64,000 nt of DNA from an uncultured Desulfovibrio sp. (GCA_934546745.1 CAKTDV010000001.1:156797-220796), one strand, 5' to 3'. Positions 1-9,182 are shown, counted from the stretch's first letter. The notes: generated by a model from the sequence alone, not told the origin. Translations and numbers: made by a program.

Positions 1-1
1 T

Positions 2-607
2 ATCAACGAACAGGGGCCGCGCGGCTGCCTTTCCGTCACGGCAACCCATGACGGAAGCGGATGGATCTGCCGGGAGAAATTTGTCCCCCTCTCCCCGGTG
101 CAGTGGCGGCAGCGCACGCTGGATCTGGATGACGCCGCCCATATCGACGACGTGGAGCAACGCCTGCTGGCCACGCTGGACGACGCCGCCCGCGAAACCG
201 GCCCGGAATGCGAGGCGCTCATGATACGGGTGCGCTGCACAGGCAGAACCCCCCTGGATACGTGGCTGCGTGATCCCGCAACCCAGAGCGAGCTCACGGA
301 ACGCACTCTGCACCTCATCTCCGCATCTCCGAAAATCTGGCTCAAGGATCTTGTTGTGGAAACGCGCCCTCCGGTGGAACGCGCGGAATACCTGCAACGG
401 GAAGATCTGCTGGGCGAGGCCATGCGCCTCATGGAGACCATGCGCGCGAACCCGTCGCTCCTGCACTCTCTTGCCGGCCCGGCGCTTGCCCCTCTTTTTC
501 GCCACCCACGATTCCGCGGCGCGCTGGAAGCGCCGGATGAGGAAGAAACCCGGCGTCTGCTGGACGAGGCCGAACGTCTGTGCGCCGATTTGCTGGAGAG
601 CCGCTAA
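2..607 (+). CDS. YhaO-like DNA repair metallophosphoesterase (3' part)
   Basis: This is the C-terminal 201 residues of a protein whose start lies before the window; the frame is open from base 2. The sequence resembles the C-terminal capping region of SbcD/YhaO-type exonuclease subunits, with no catalytic phosphoesterase motifs in the visible part. Its TAA is followed immediately, with no gap, by the ATG of a large SbcC/YhaN-like ATPase, so the two almost certainly form a translationally coupled nuclease/ATPase pair. The function is inferred mostly from that neighbour; the visible segment alone would be hard to assign. Confidence 0.7.
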   Translation: MNEQGPRGCLSVTATHDGSGWICREKFVPLSPVQWRQRTLDLDDAAHIDDVEQRLLATLDDAARETGPECEALMIRVRCTGRTPLDTWLRDPATQSELTERTLHLISASPKIWLKDLVVETRPPVERAEYLQREDLLGEAMRLMETMRANPSLLHSLAGPALAPLFRHPRFRGALEAPDEEETRRLLDEAERLCADLLESR

Positions 608-3600
608 ATGCACCTTCGATCTTTTTTCATCGATCAGTTCGGCATTTTCTCCAAAACCTCCGTGGAGGATCTGCCGCCGGGCCTGAGCGTCTTTCTGGGC
701 CGCAACGAGGCGGGCAAGTCCACCTGTCTCGAATTTCTGCGCGCCACACTGACAGGCTATCCCGACGCCCGCAGCCGCGAAGGCCGCCGCCTGCCGCAAC
801 CGCGCGGCGGACAGGGCGGCGGCAGCGTCGAACTCGTCACCGAAACGGAAGGATGTCTGCGCCTGACGCGACGCCCCGGCGCGGGCAACGGTATTCTGAC
901 GGTAACCGGCGACGATGGCCAGCCCCGCGAACCTGAAGTGCTGGAACGGCTGATGTGCGGCATCAGCCGCGACGTTTTCCGCAGCGTTTTCGGCTTCAGC
1001 CTGACGGAGTTGCAGACCTTTGCCAGTCTGGACGACGACGGCGTGCGCAACGCCCTCTACGGCGCCAGCTTCGGTCTCGGCCTGCGATCGCCGGGGGAGG
1101 CTCTGCGCCGCCTGGAACAGCAGGCCGATGAGATATTCAAAGCCAACGGCAAAAAACCCCAGCTCAACGAAACCCTGCCGCAATGGGAACAGCTGCGGGC
1201 GGCACTGGTGGAAGCGGAAGCGGAAAGCGCCCAGTACGACGTCCTTGCGGGCGCGCTGCACGATAAGCGGGAGAGCCTGAACGCCGTGCGCGCCCGGCGC
1301 GGCGAACTGGAAGATCGTCTGCGGCGGCTGGAACGCCGCCTCGGCGTCTGGCGGCAATGGGACGAATGGCGCAAGGCCGGCACACAGCTGGAACGCGCCG
1401 AAAACTTCTCACCGGCATTCCCCGAGGACGGCCCCGCGCGCCTGGCCCGCCTCCAGGAGGCTGCCGAAGCCTGCCGCCGGACCATCGCCGCGCAACAGGA
1501 GAAAATTTCCCTTCTCCAGGAACGGCATGACGCCATCAACGTCAACCAGCCCCTGCTGGCGGCCCTGCCCGCCCTGCGCCGCCTTGCCGAACGCAAGACC
1601 AGTTACCGGCAGGCCGAAGCCGCCATTCCGCTCCAGAAAGCCTTGCTGGAACGCGCGCGCGGCGATTTGGAACGGGAGCTGCAGCGTCTGGGGCCGGGCT
1701 GGAACTGCGAACGCATCCGCGCCACGGATAGATCCCTCTTTGCCCGTGAGGACATGGAAAAACAGGCGCGGGAAATGATCGCCGCGGGCCTGATGCAGCA
1801 ATCCGCCGCACTGACGCTCTCCAAGGCCAATAACGACGTGGAAAACGCGGAACGCGACATAGCCGCCGCCTGTGAAACACTGGAGAGCCTGCCCGAACCG
1901 GAAGCCCTGCTCCCCGAAGAAGGGCGGGATGCCCTGCGGCACGCGCTGGGCATGGTGGAGGAAACGCGCCAGCGCCTCCCCATCCGGCGACGCGCCGTAC
2001 AGAACGCCATCAACGCCTTTGCCCGCGTCTATGATCCCCTCTGTCTGGGGGACGGCGAGGCCAAAAACCTTCTGGATGAGCTTCTCACCCGCCGTGACGA
2101 CGCGCTCCGTCTGGCCGGAGAAATGCAGCAGGGACTCCATGCCGCCGGCGAAGCCCAGCAAAACGTCCAGCAGACGGAATACCAGCTGGACGACATCAAA
2201 CAACGCATTGACATGCTGCGGGAGGAACAGCGCGCCCTGGACGGCCCCAGCCGCACCGCGCTGGACAGCCGGGCCTCCGCCATACGCCGCCTGCGCGCCC
2301 TTTCCGGCACTCTGGATACCGAGCGGGATCGCCTTGCCGAACTGGATCAACGCATTGCCGTGGAACAGCCGCCCGCGCCCATCAAAAGCATCCCGCTGCT
2401 TCTGGCGGGCATTCTCCTTATGCTGGCGGGCGGCGCCATTCTGCTGGCGCACTGGCAGTTCGGCATGGAGCATCTTCCGCTGACGCCCACCCTGTCCGTG
2501 CCCATCAGCCTCTGGTCCGGCTATCTGGTGCTTGTCTGCGGCGTTTTCGCCCTGAGCGGCGGCGCCCCGCGATCCGGCCCGGAAGCCAAGCGGCACAGGC
2601 AGGCTATGGAACAGCTCCATGCCCGACGGGAATCATCAGCCGCCCATCTTGCCGAACTGGAAGCGCAGGCCAGTGATCTCTGCCGCCAGGCGCAGGTGGA
2701 CAACATGGACGCGACGACACTGGACAATGCCGAAGCGGCCCTGGAATGGGAACGCGAACAGTGTTTCAGCGGCGAACGCCTGCGCAAGGATATCGACGAT
2801 CTGCGCCGTCAGCAGACGCTGGCCCGCACGGAACTCACCCGCCTCCAGAGCACCGCCCATGAGGCGGAACAGACCGTGCAGCATCTGCGCCGCCGCTGGC
2901 ACGAATTCATGCAGGCCTACGGCGTGGGCGGCGTGCCCGCCCCGGAAGCCGCCGAAGCGTTTTTTGCCCGTGCCGAAGCGGCCCGTGTGGCCTGGCATAC
3001 GGTTGACGATGCCCAGGCCGAAGTGGACGCGCTGGAAGAGGACGTGCGCCGTATCGAGGAGGTCATCCGCGCCGTGCCTCCCGTGGCCGAGCGTCTGCGA
3101 GGCGCTGCGCCCGGCGACCCGACGGCGCTCCAGGAAGCCGGACGCCAGGTGCTGGACAACTGCCGCGATGCCGACGCCATCCGGGAACAGCGCATCAAGG
3201 CGGAAGCCGCGCTGCAGAGCCGCCAGGACGATCGGGATCGTCTGCGCCGCCAGAGGGACGAACAGGAGGCGCGTCTGCGGGAAGCCGACAGCCGCCTTGC
3301 CGAAGCGCGGTCACAATGGGCCGAATGCCTTGCCGCGTTCGGCCTTGGCGAGGATCTCGCGCCGGAAACCGTCCGGGAAGCCTTTGCCTCCATGGAAAAC
3401 AGCCTTGCCGCCGATGCGGCCCTGGAACGCGCACAGGCGGAGATCACCCAGAGCGAAGAAGAAATTGACGCGCTCCGCACACCGCTGCGCGCCATTCTCC
3501 AAACGACGGGCCGCCCCCTTGCCAGCGACACCGACTGGCTTGAGGCGCTCGACGCCTGCCTTGACGACGCCGCGCGCATGGATGAAGCCCGCCGGGAACG

Positions 3601-4564
3601 CGAACGCCTGAAGCTGCGCATTACGGAAGAAGACGACGCCTGCCGGGCCGCCAGAGCCGCGCTCGACGAAGCGCTGGCCGGAGAAAACGCGCTTTTCACG
3701 CTGGCCGAAGCGCGGGATGCCGAAGATTTCCTCCGCAAGGCCGCCGCACTGGCGGAACAGCGCGACATCCGCCGCCGCAGGGCGGATCTGGAGGACACGC
3801 TCCGCCTTGCCGCGGGCGACACGCCGCTGGAACTTTTTCTGGAATCCTTCAACGGCCAGACACAGGAAGAACAGGAACGCGACAGCAGCGCAACCCGCAA
3901 CGAGCTTGCCGCCAGCGTCACCGAAGAACAACGTCTGTCGGAGGAAGTGGCCGCCCTCGCCGCGCGTGTGGAAAACCTCGGGCATACCGAAAAACCCGCG
4001 GATCTGGCACAACAGAAGGCCCTGCTCCAGGAAAGCATGAACCGCATGGCACGCATCTGGGCCCGAGCCTCCCTTGCCCGCGCCGTCCTGCTTCAGGCAA
4101 AGCACAACTTTGAAAAAGAACGGCAGCCCCAGGTCATCCGTCTGGCGTCCTCCCTCTTTGAAAACATCACCGGCGGCCAGTGGCACGGCATCAGCGCCTC
4201 GCTGGAGAGCCGGGAGCTGCGCATGCTGTCCGCTTCCGGCGAAAGCGCCGATCCCGCCATGCTCAGTCGCGGCGCGCAGGAACAGGCCTACCTTGCCCTG
4301 CGGCTGGCCTATATCCAGAATCACGCCGCGCAGGCGGCTCCCCTGCCCATCATCATGGACGACGTGCTGGTCAATTTCGACCCCGAACGCGCCCGGCGCG
4401 CCGCCCGCACCTTCGTGGATCTCTGCGAGGGCCGCCACGGCCCGGCCCATCAGCTCCTGTATTTCACCTGCCACCCCCACATGGCGGAAATGCTGCGCGA
4501 CATGCAGGCCGGGAGCGCGCTCTTCACCGTTGAAAACGGCGTCATCTCCCGCGGCACGGCATAG
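608..4564 (+). CDS. YhaN/SbcC-like AAA family ATPase
   Basis: A 1318-residue SMC/SbcC-type ATPase. A Walker A motif, GRNEAGKST, sits at residues 31-39. Long coiled-coil arms rich in Glu, Arg, Ala and Gln fill the middle. The ABC signature-like LSRGAQEQAYLALRLA and Walker B PIIMDDVLVNFD lie near residues 1219 and 1250. Two hydrophobic segments around residues 592-617 and 635-652 interrupt the coiled coil, a hallmark of the YhaN branch rather than true SbcC. It probably works with the upstream phosphoesterase to process DNA ends, perhaps near the membrane. The ATG directly abuts the upstream stop. Family assignment is confident; the physiological role is inferred. Confidence 0.85.
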   Translation: MHLRSFFIDQFGIFSKTSVEDLPPGLSVFLGRNEAGKSTCLEFLRATLTGYPDARSREGRRLPQPRGGQGGGSVELVTETEGCLRLTRRPGAGNGILTVTGDDGQPREPEVLERLMCGISRDVFRSVFGFSLTELQTFASLDDDGVRNALYGASFGLGLRSPGEALRRLEQQADEIFKANGKKPQLNETLPQWEQLRAALVEAEAESAQYDVLAGALHDKRESLNAVRARRGELEDRLRRLERRLGVWRQWDEWRKAGTQLERAENFSPAFPEDGPARLARLQEAAEACRRTIAAQQEKISLLQERHDAINVNQPLLAALPALRRLAERKTSYRQAEAAIPLQKALLERARGDLERELQRLGPGWNCERIRATDRSLFAREDMEKQAREMIAAGLMQQSAALTLSKANNDVENAERDIAAACETLESLPEPEALLPEEGRDALRHALGMVEETRQRLPIRRRAVQNAINAFARVYDPLCLGDGEAKNLLDELLTRRDDALRLAGEMQQGLHAAGEAQQNVQQTEYQLDDIKQRIDMLREEQRALDGPSRTALDSRASAIRRLRALSGTLDTERDRLAELDQRIAVEQPPAPIKSIPLLLAGILLMLAGGAILLAHWQFGMEHLPLTPTLSVPISLWSGYLVLVCGVFALSGGAPRSGPEAKRHRQAMEQLHARRESSAAHLAELEAQASDLCRQAQVDNMDATTLDNAEAALEWEREQCFSGERLRKDIDDLRRQQTLARTELTRLQSTAHEAEQTVQHLRRRWHEFMQAYGVGGVPAPEAAEAFFARAEAARVAWHTVDDAQAEVDALEEDVRRIEEVIRAVPPVAERLRGAAPGDPTALQEAGRQVLDNCRDADAIREQRIKAEAALQSRQDDRDRLRRQRDEQEARLREADSRLAEARSQWAECLAAFGLGEDLAPETVREAFASMENSLAADAALERAQAEITQSEEEIDALRTPLRAILQTTGRPLASDTDWLEALDACLDDAARMDEARRERERLKLRITEEDDACRAARAALDEALAGENALFTLAEARDAEDFLRKAAALAEQRDIRRRRADLEDTLRLAAGDTPLELFLESFNGQTQEEQERDSSATRNELAASVTEEQRLSEEVAALAARVENLGHTEKPADLAQQKALLQESMNRMARIWARASLARAVLLQAKHNFEKERQPQVIRLASSLFENITGGQWHGISASLESRELRMLSASGESADPAMLSRGAQEQAYLALRLAYIQNHAAQAAPLPIIMDDVLVNFDPERARRAARTFVDLCEGRHGPAHQLLYFTCHPHMAEMLRDMQAGSALFTVENGVISRGTA

Positions 4565-4590
4565 GCCGGAAAGGCGCGCGCCTTTCCGGC
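4565..4590 (+). terminator. GC-rich palindromic hairpin after the YhaN-like gene
   Basis: A perfect 26-base palindrome (GCCGGAAAGGCGC and its complement) begins immediately after the stop codon. It would form a very stable RNA hairpin at the end of the yhaON-like transcript. No T-run follows, so it may be a processing or pausing structure rather than a classical intrinsic terminator. Confidence 0.45.
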
Positions 4591-4613
4591 GCCGTCATGA
4601 CAGACACCGAATA

Positions 4614-4662
4614 GAAAATTATTTTCATTTTCGTTGACACGGTAGCGCTCTTTTGGCAGAGT
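4614..4662 (+). promoter_or_regulatory. Fur-type box with adjacent promoter
   Basis: The 19 bases at 4614-4632 match 14 of 19 positions of the classical Fur box GATAATGATAATCATTATC. A perfect -35 hexamer TTGACA follows at 4634-4639, and 17 bases later lies a weak -10, CAGAGT (4657-4662). The box touches the -35 element, as expected for iron-dependent repression. The gene served starts at 4704. Fur binding is inferred from the motif only. Confidence 0.6.
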
Positions 4663-4703
4663 TTGGTTGCACACGCCCACATCCGCCAAGGAGAACTTTT
4701 TCC

Positions 4704-5126
4704 ATGAGTGCGACCATTCGCAGCGGCCAGTTGCCCTACCGCATCAGCGCCAACAACATGCACGTGACGCTGGAAGGCAGACTTTCGCCTGACCTTGCCG
4801 CCGAGCTGGGCGGCCTCGTGGCGACGCATGAAGGGAAGTGCGCCACCTTCTTCATTGATGTCCGCCGGATGGAGGACGCTGAGCCAGGCGCGGCCGAAAG
4901 CCTGAAAAATGTCATGCGGCAGAGTCCCGTCCCGCCGCACCGCATTGCCTACAAAGGACAACGCGGCTTTGATCTAGCCGTCAACGGCAATAAGGTGCTT
5001 ATCCCGTCGCCGCACCGCCATCGTGAACCCGGGCATGTCTGCAAAGGCAACTGCCCCAACTGCCGTTGCAGGCAGAACAAGGCCCGCGCGGCTTCGCGCA
5101 GAACGAACACGGACACTACGCACTAA
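4704..5126 (+). CDS. STAS-like protein with Cys-rich tail, putative Fur target
   Basis: 140 residues. The start was chosen at the ATG preceded by AAGGAG at about -13; a longer frame upstream would overlap the promoter. The first 95 residues suggest a STAS-like alpha/beta fold, with a strand-helix pattern around FFIDVRRMED and no clear phosphorylatable Ser. The C-terminus carries HRHREPGH followed by CKGNCPNCRCR, that is C-x3-C-x2-C-x-C with nearby histidines, a plausible metal or Fe-S ligand set. I do not recognise the family with certainty. The Fur-like box upstream suggests expression under iron limitation. Confidence 0.6.
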   Translation: MSATIRSGQLPYRISANNMHVTLEGRLSPDLAAELGGLVATHEGKCATFFIDVRRMEDAEPGAAESLKNVMRQSPVPPHRIAYKGQRGFDLAVNGNKVLIPSPHRHREPGHVCKGNCPNCRCRQNKARAASRRTNTDTTH

Positions 5127-5127
5127 T

Positions 5128-5159
5128 CAGGCACAGGGCGCATACGCGCCCTGTGCCTG
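5128..5159 (+). terminator. Hairpin following the Fur-box gene
   Basis: A 14-bp stem, 5128-5141 paired with 5146-5159, around a 4-base loop begins one base after the stop codon. It is GC-rich and very stable but lacks a downstream T-run. Confidence 0.5.
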
Positions 5160-5160
5160 T

Positions 5161-5223
5161 CGTTGCGCAAACCGGCGGCGAAACAGGATGGGGAAAAACC
5201 TGTTCCCGCCGGCAAGCGCAACG
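5161..5223 (+). repeat. Long imperfect inverted repeat in the porin leader
   Basis: The arms CGTTGCGC (5161-5168) and GCGCAACG (5216-5223) enclose a second complementary pair, 5172-5187 with 5199-5212 (CCGGCGG...AACAGG / CCTGTT...CCGCCGG). The RNA could fold into one long hairpin ending about 40 bases before the porin start. It could be a 5' UTR stabiliser or regulatory fold, or a second termination structure. Confidence 0.5.
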
Positions 5224-5264
5224 CCCGCATATACCTTCAACCTTTGTTGCAGAGAGAGGAACTC

Positions 5265-6788
5265 ATGAAACGCATCTCTACCCTGGTGCTGGCCGCCGCC
5301 ATGATTCTCGGCGCGGCTTCTGGCGCGCGGGCCATCGACTTCAAGGCCTCCGGCGAATGGCTCATGGGCTTTGCCGCGGGCGATGCCAGCCTCGTCCGGA
5401 AGGAAGGCGGCAAGCATGTGGATTCCAACGACACGTTCGGCGCGGGCCAGCGTCTTCGCCTGCAACTGGATGCCGTGGCCTCCGAAGCGCTTTCCGGCAC
5501 GGTGTTCTTTGAAATCGGCGAGCAGATGTGGGGCAATGGCGAAAGCGGCGCGTCCATGGGCGCCGACGGACGCATGGTCAAGGTCAAGAACGCCTATCTC
5601 GACTGGATCGTCCCCAATACGGATCTGCAGGTCCGCATGGGCCTCCAGGCCGTCGCCATGCCCGCCACCGCCGGCGGCAGCGCCGTCATGGACGGCGATG
5701 TGGCCGGTATCACGGCCAGCTACAAGTTCAACGACAACGTGGCGCTGACAGCCACCTGGATGCGCCCCTTCAACGACAACTATGTGACCGACGAAAACGA
5801 GCCGGGCAAGCGGGTCTTCACCAACTATCTGGACAACGTCGATCTCTTTTCCCTCTCCCTGCCGCTGAGCTTTGACGGCATCGAGGTGACGCCGTGGGTC
5901 ATGTACGGCATACAGGGCAAAAACGCCCGTTACAACATCCACGGCTGGGATCAGGCCGACGGCGATTTCGCCCAGACGCTCGGCAACACCTATGCCGGTC
6001 TGAACCGCGTGGGCGAATTTGGCGGCACGTCCAAATCCTACGGCTCCATGTTCTGGGCCGGCCTGCCCATCAAGGTCACGGCGTTTGATCCGCTGAACAT
6101 CGAGTTTGACGTAAACTACGGCTACGTGGAAAAAATGGGCCGTTTCAATGTGGAAAACGCCAAAAACGGCCAGATTTCCCGCGCGTCCACCGGTCGTGAA
6201 GGCTGGGCCGTCAAGGCGCTCGTCGAATACAAGATGGACTGGGGTACGCCCGGCCTCTTCGCCTGGTACGCCTCCGGCGACGACGGCAACCTCAAGAACG
6301 GCTCCGAACGTCTGCCCAGCCTCAACGGCAACGCGGGCTTCACCAGCTTCATGGGCACGGCCGATGCCGACTGGTCCGGTCGCGGCAACCTCTATGAAAA
6401 GACGCTGACCATCGACGGCACGTGGGGCATCGGCCTGCAACTGGCCGATCTCTCCTTTGTGGACGATCTGACCCATACCTTCCGCGTGGCCTACTGGGGC
6501 GGCACCAACAGCCCATCCATGGTCAAATACATGAATTCCGGCCGCGCCTTTGACATGGACGGCGACGCCGCCTCCACCGAAGGCCCCTACCTCACCACCA
6601 ACGACGGCCTGCTGGAATTCAACCTGACCAACGTCTGGCAGGTCTATGAAAACCTGACGGCCGGCCTTGAACTCGGCTATATCATCAATATGGTCGACAA
6701 GGACACCTGGAACCGCAGCTTCATGAGCAGCAACTTCTCCAAGCAGGATGCCTGGAAAGCCTCGCTCGTCTTCGCCTATTCCTTCTAG
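5265..6788 (+). CDS. Outer membrane homotrimeric porin, Desulfovibrio type
   Basis: 507 residues. The start is the ATG after AGAGAGGAAC. It opens with a clear signal peptide cleaved after GARA (residue about 23), so it is exported by Sec. The mature chain is rich in alternating aromatic and polar strands with Gly, Asp and Asn turns and ends in a C-terminal aromatic residue (FAYSF), the beta-signal for Bam-dependent insertion. This matches the abundant porin family of Desulfovibrio that forms trimeric channels for small solutes. It stands alone between hairpins and is probably transcribed separately. BamA and Skp, which would assemble it, are encoded at 46-52 kb. Confidence 0.85.
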   Translation: MKRISTLVLAAAMILGAASGARAIDFKASGEWLMGFAAGDASLVRKEGGKHVDSNDTFGAGQRLRLQLDAVASEALSGTVFFEIGEQMWGNGESGASMGADGRMVKVKNAYLDWIVPNTDLQVRMGLQAVAMPATAGGSAVMDGDVAGITASYKFNDNVALTATWMRPFNDNYVTDENEPGKRVFTNYLDNVDLFSLSLPLSFDGIEVTPWVMYGIQGKNARYNIHGWDQADGDFAQTLGNTYAGLNRVGEFGGTSKSYGSMFWAGLPIKVTAFDPLNIEFDVNYGYVEKMGRFNVENAKNGQISRASTGREGWAVKALVEYKMDWGTPGLFAWYASGDDGNLKNGSERLPSLNGNAGFTSFMGTADADWSGRGNLYEKTLTIDGTWGIGLQLADLSFVDDLTHTFRVAYWGGTNSPSMVKYMNSGRAFDMDGDAASTEGPYLTTNDGLLEFNLTNVWQVYENLTAGLELGYIINMVDKDTWNRSFMSSNFSKQDAWKASLVFAYSF

Positions 6789-6830
6789 GGAGGTTTCACG
6801 TCGCAACGTGATCGCTCTCTGGCCGCCCAG

Positions 6831-6862
6831 GCACAGGGGAAACCCGTGGTTTCCCGCTGTGC
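6831..6862 (+). terminator. Hairpin downstream of the porin gene
   Basis: GCACAG + GGGAAACC / GGTTTCCC + CTGTGC forms a nearly complete stem with a 3-base loop and one bulge, about 45 bases after the porin stop. It lacks a strong T-run. It is the best candidate for the end of the porin transcript. Confidence 0.5.
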
Positions 6863-6981
6863 GCGGGCAAGGCCGCTTTCAAAGAGGCAACGCCGCTCCC
6901 TGGCGTGCTTCTTGTACCGGGGGAGAGAGGCTCCCCTCCTTCCCTCCTCTCCCCCTCTCTTGTGCCTTCCCTTCCCGTGGG

Positions 6982-7018
6982 AAACGGCGTTCCGCCCCAT
7001 ACCGGCGGGACGCCGTTT
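6982..7018 (+). terminator. 15-bp hairpin in the porin-tatB gap
   Basis: AAACGGCGTTCCGCC (6982-6996) pairs with GGCGGGACGCCGTTT (7004-7018), with one G-T pair, followed by a pyrimidine-rich stretch. It is a candidate terminator or mRNA structure. The rest of the 6789-7158 gap shows no gene; it contains pyrimidine-rich runs and presumably the tatB promoter, which I could not place convincingly. Confidence 0.4.
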
Positions 7019-7158
7019 GTCGTCTCTCCCGCCTTTCCTCTCCCCCAGGGGCTCTTTACAAGAAGGCGTCCCTACGCTAGCCTTTTTCCGCCCGTTTGCG
7101 GCGCTACAAGGCTTCGCGCCCCTTACCATTACAGGATGTCAGGGAAAAGAGAGGACGC

Positions 7159-7656
7159 ATGTTCGGCATCGGCAGTACGGAACTTCTGGTCATTATCCTT
7201 GTGGCCCTTGTGGTGCTTGGCCCCAAGAGCCTGACAGGCATCACCCGATCGCTCGGCAAGGCCGTCGGCGAATTTCGCCGCGTTTCCACGGAATTTCAGC
7301 GCACGCTGAATGCGGAAGTGGATCAGGCCGCCGAGGAAGATCGCAAAAAAACCGCCACAACGGCGGCGAGGGCGACGGAAACGCCGCAGGGGTCTCCCGC
7401 GCCGGGGGAAGCCGCCGCGGCCAAGACGGATCGGGAGAACGATCAGACGCCCCCCGGACAGCGTCCGCGGACGGCGGCGCACGCTGAGGAACCGCAGGCG
7501 CCGTCCTCCTCGCCCATGCCCGCCTTTGACGCCGTGCCACAGCCGCCCTCGCCGCCCGCCGGAAGCCCACTGGCCCAGGCGCTTGCCAAAACGCATGCCG
7601 ACGCCAGCGGCACACCTACGGCCCAGGCCAGCAAACCCACGGACGGCGCGGCATGA
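7159..7656 (+). CDS. tatB: Sec-independent protein translocase TatB
   Basis: 165 residues. The start was chosen at the ATG after AGAGAGGACGC. An N-terminal membrane helix (STELLVIILVALVVLGP, residues 6-22) ends in the conserved Gly-Pro hinge and is followed by the amphipathic helix KSLTGITRSLGKAVGEFRR. The C-terminal 100 residues are a low-complexity Pro/Ala/Glu tail typical of TatB rather than TatA. With TatC it forms the receptor complex for folded twin-arginine substrates. Its stop overlaps the tatC start by 4 bases (ATGA). No tatA is visible in this window. Confidence 0.9.
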   Translation: MFGIGSTELLVIILVALVVLGPKSLTGITRSLGKAVGEFRRVSTEFQRTLNAEVDQAAEEDRKKTATTAARATETPQGSPAPGEAAAAKTDRENDQTPPGQRPRTAAHAEEPQAPSSSPMPAFDAVPQPPSPPAGSPLAQALAKTHADASGTPTAQASKPTDGAA

Positions 7657-8573
7657 GTGAAAAACTCCCTCTGCCAGAAGAAGGCCTGCCTACGGACGCG
7701 GCACGGGACGCCGGGACGCGGGAGCCTCTGCCCGTACCCGACGGCGGCGGCGCACAGCCCCCTGCCACGCCACCAGCCCAGCCCGAAAAAAACGCTGAGG
7801 AAGACGGCAAGCCCATGGGCCTGCTCGATCATCTGAACGAACTGCGCTGGCGTCTTGTGCGCTGTTTCATTGCCGCGCTCGTGGGCTTCTGCCTCTGCTG
7901 GGCTGTGGTGGAGCCGCTGTTTGACATTCTGACCCTGCCGCTCAACAACGCGCTCGGCGCGGTGGGCGCGCACGCCCAGTATACCAGCATGCCGGAACCC
8001 TTCTTTACCCGTATGCTGGTGGCCTTCATGACCGGGCTTTTTCTGGCGAGTCCATTCCTTTTCTATCAGATCTGGGCCTTTATCGCCCCCGGCCTGTACG
8101 ATGAGGAAAAACGCTTCGTTATTCCCATCGCCGTCGTTTCCGCGCTTTTCTTTACCGGCGGCGGCCTGTTCTGCTATTTTATCGTCTTTCCCTATGCGTT
8201 CGATTTCTTCATCAGCTTTTCCACGCAGAGCATACAGATCACGCCCCGCATCAGCGACTATCTGGATTTCATCCTCAAGCTGCTGCTTGCCTTCGGGCTG
8301 ATCTTCGAAATGCCGCTGTTTTCCTTTTTCCTTTCGCGTATGGGAATCCTGACTGCCGGCATGATGCGGCGCGGACGCCGTTACGCCATTGTCGGCATCT
8401 TTATTGTGGCCGCCATCCTGACGCCGCCCGACGTGGTTTCCCAACTGCTCATGGCCTGCCCCATGCTCATTCTCTATGAATGCAGCATTCTTGTGGCGGC
8501 CCTGTGCGGCAAAAAGAAAACGGCCCCGGCGGATGGCGGCCATACCGGCGATACCACGGAACCCAGGGAGTAA
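7653..8573 (+). CDS. tatC: Sec-independent protein translocase TatC
   Basis: 306 residues with six predicted membrane helices. The signature MGLLDHLNELRWRL near residue 55 and SPFLFYQIWAFIAPGLYDEE near residue 135 are the conserved TatC regions that bind the twin-arginine signal. A hydrophilic, Pro-rich extension of about 50 residues precedes the first helix, unusual compared with the roughly 250-residue family norm. It is translationally coupled to tatB. Candidate Tat substrates in this window are the proteins starting at 60075 and 62219 (minus strand), both with RR signals. Confidence 0.93.
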   Translation: MSEKLPLPEEGLPTDAARDAGTREPLPVPDGGGAQPPATPPAQPEKNAEEDGKPMGLLDHLNELRWRLVRCFIAALVGFCLCWAVVEPLFDILTLPLNNALGAVGAHAQYTSMPEPFFTRMLVAFMTGLFLASPFLFYQIWAFIAPGLYDEEKRFVIPIAVVSALFFTGGGLFCYFIVFPYAFDFFISFSTQSIQITPRISDYLDFILKLLLAFGLIFEMPLFSFFLSRMGILTAGMMRRGRRYAIVGIFIVAAILTPPDVVSQLLMACPMLILYECSILVAALCGKKKTAPADGGHTGDTTEPRE

Positions 8574-8579
8574 AAGCCC

Positions 8580-9182
8580 ATGACAGCAAACCTCGCGCCC
8601 CGCCGCGCCCACTACCGGCGCGGCAGTGCCGAAACGGACATAGAACTGGATCTGCTCCTTGACGGCAGCGGCAAAACCTCCATCGAAACCGGATTCGGCA
8701 TGCTGGATCACATGCTGACGCTTCTGGCCTTCTGGGCCGAAATGGATCTCTCGCTTACCTGCAAGGGCGACCTGCATGTGGATGCCCACCACACGGCGGA
8801 AGATATCGGCCTGTGCCTGGGCACGGCCCTGCTCGAGGCACTCCGCGATCGCGCGGGTATAGCCCGCGTCGGCTACGGCCGCGTGCCCATGGACGAGGCC
8901 CTTGCCGACGTTACTGTTGATCTCTCGGGGCGTCCGTGGCTTGAGTGGCGCGGCGACGATCTGCTCCCGCCCGTCATCGCGGGGGAGGAAAAGGACCTCT
9001 GGCGCGAATTCCACAAGGCCTTTGCCTCTGGTGCGCGCTGCAACGTCCATATTTCCTTCCACTACGGCAAAAACGGACATCATCTGCTGGAATCCGCCGC
9101 CAAGGGCATGGGGATTGCCCTCGCGCAGGCCGTCCGCCGTCGCGGTTCCGTCATACGCAGCACCAAAGGAGGTCTGGATTGA
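8580..9182 (+). CDS. hisB: Imidazoleglycerol-phosphate dehydratase
   Basis: 200 residues, the normal length of the monofunctional enzyme. It catalyses dehydration of imidazole glycerol phosphate in histidine synthesis. The metal-binding signatures are present: GFGMLDHMLTLLAFWAEMD and DAHHTAEDIGLCLG, with a second His/Glu cluster near HHLLESAAKGMGIAL. It starts 6 bases after tatC ends and overlaps the next start by one base (TGATG). A lipoprotein gene separates it from hisA. Confidence 0.95.
   Translation: MTANLAPRRAHYRRGSAETDIELDLLLDGSGKTSIETGFGMLDHMLTLLAFWAEMDLSLTCKGDLHVDAHHTAEDIGLCLGTALLEALRDRAGIARVGYGRVPMDEALADVTVDLSGRPWLEWRGDDLLPPVIAGEEKDLWREFHKAFASGARCNVHISFHYGKNGHHLLESAAKGMGIALAQAVRRRGSVIRSTKGGLD

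Noticed and set aside
5127..6806. 559-codon minus-strand frame opposite the porin
   Set aside because: Same GC-rich antisense artefact; the plus strand has signal peptide, ribosome-binding site and family features.
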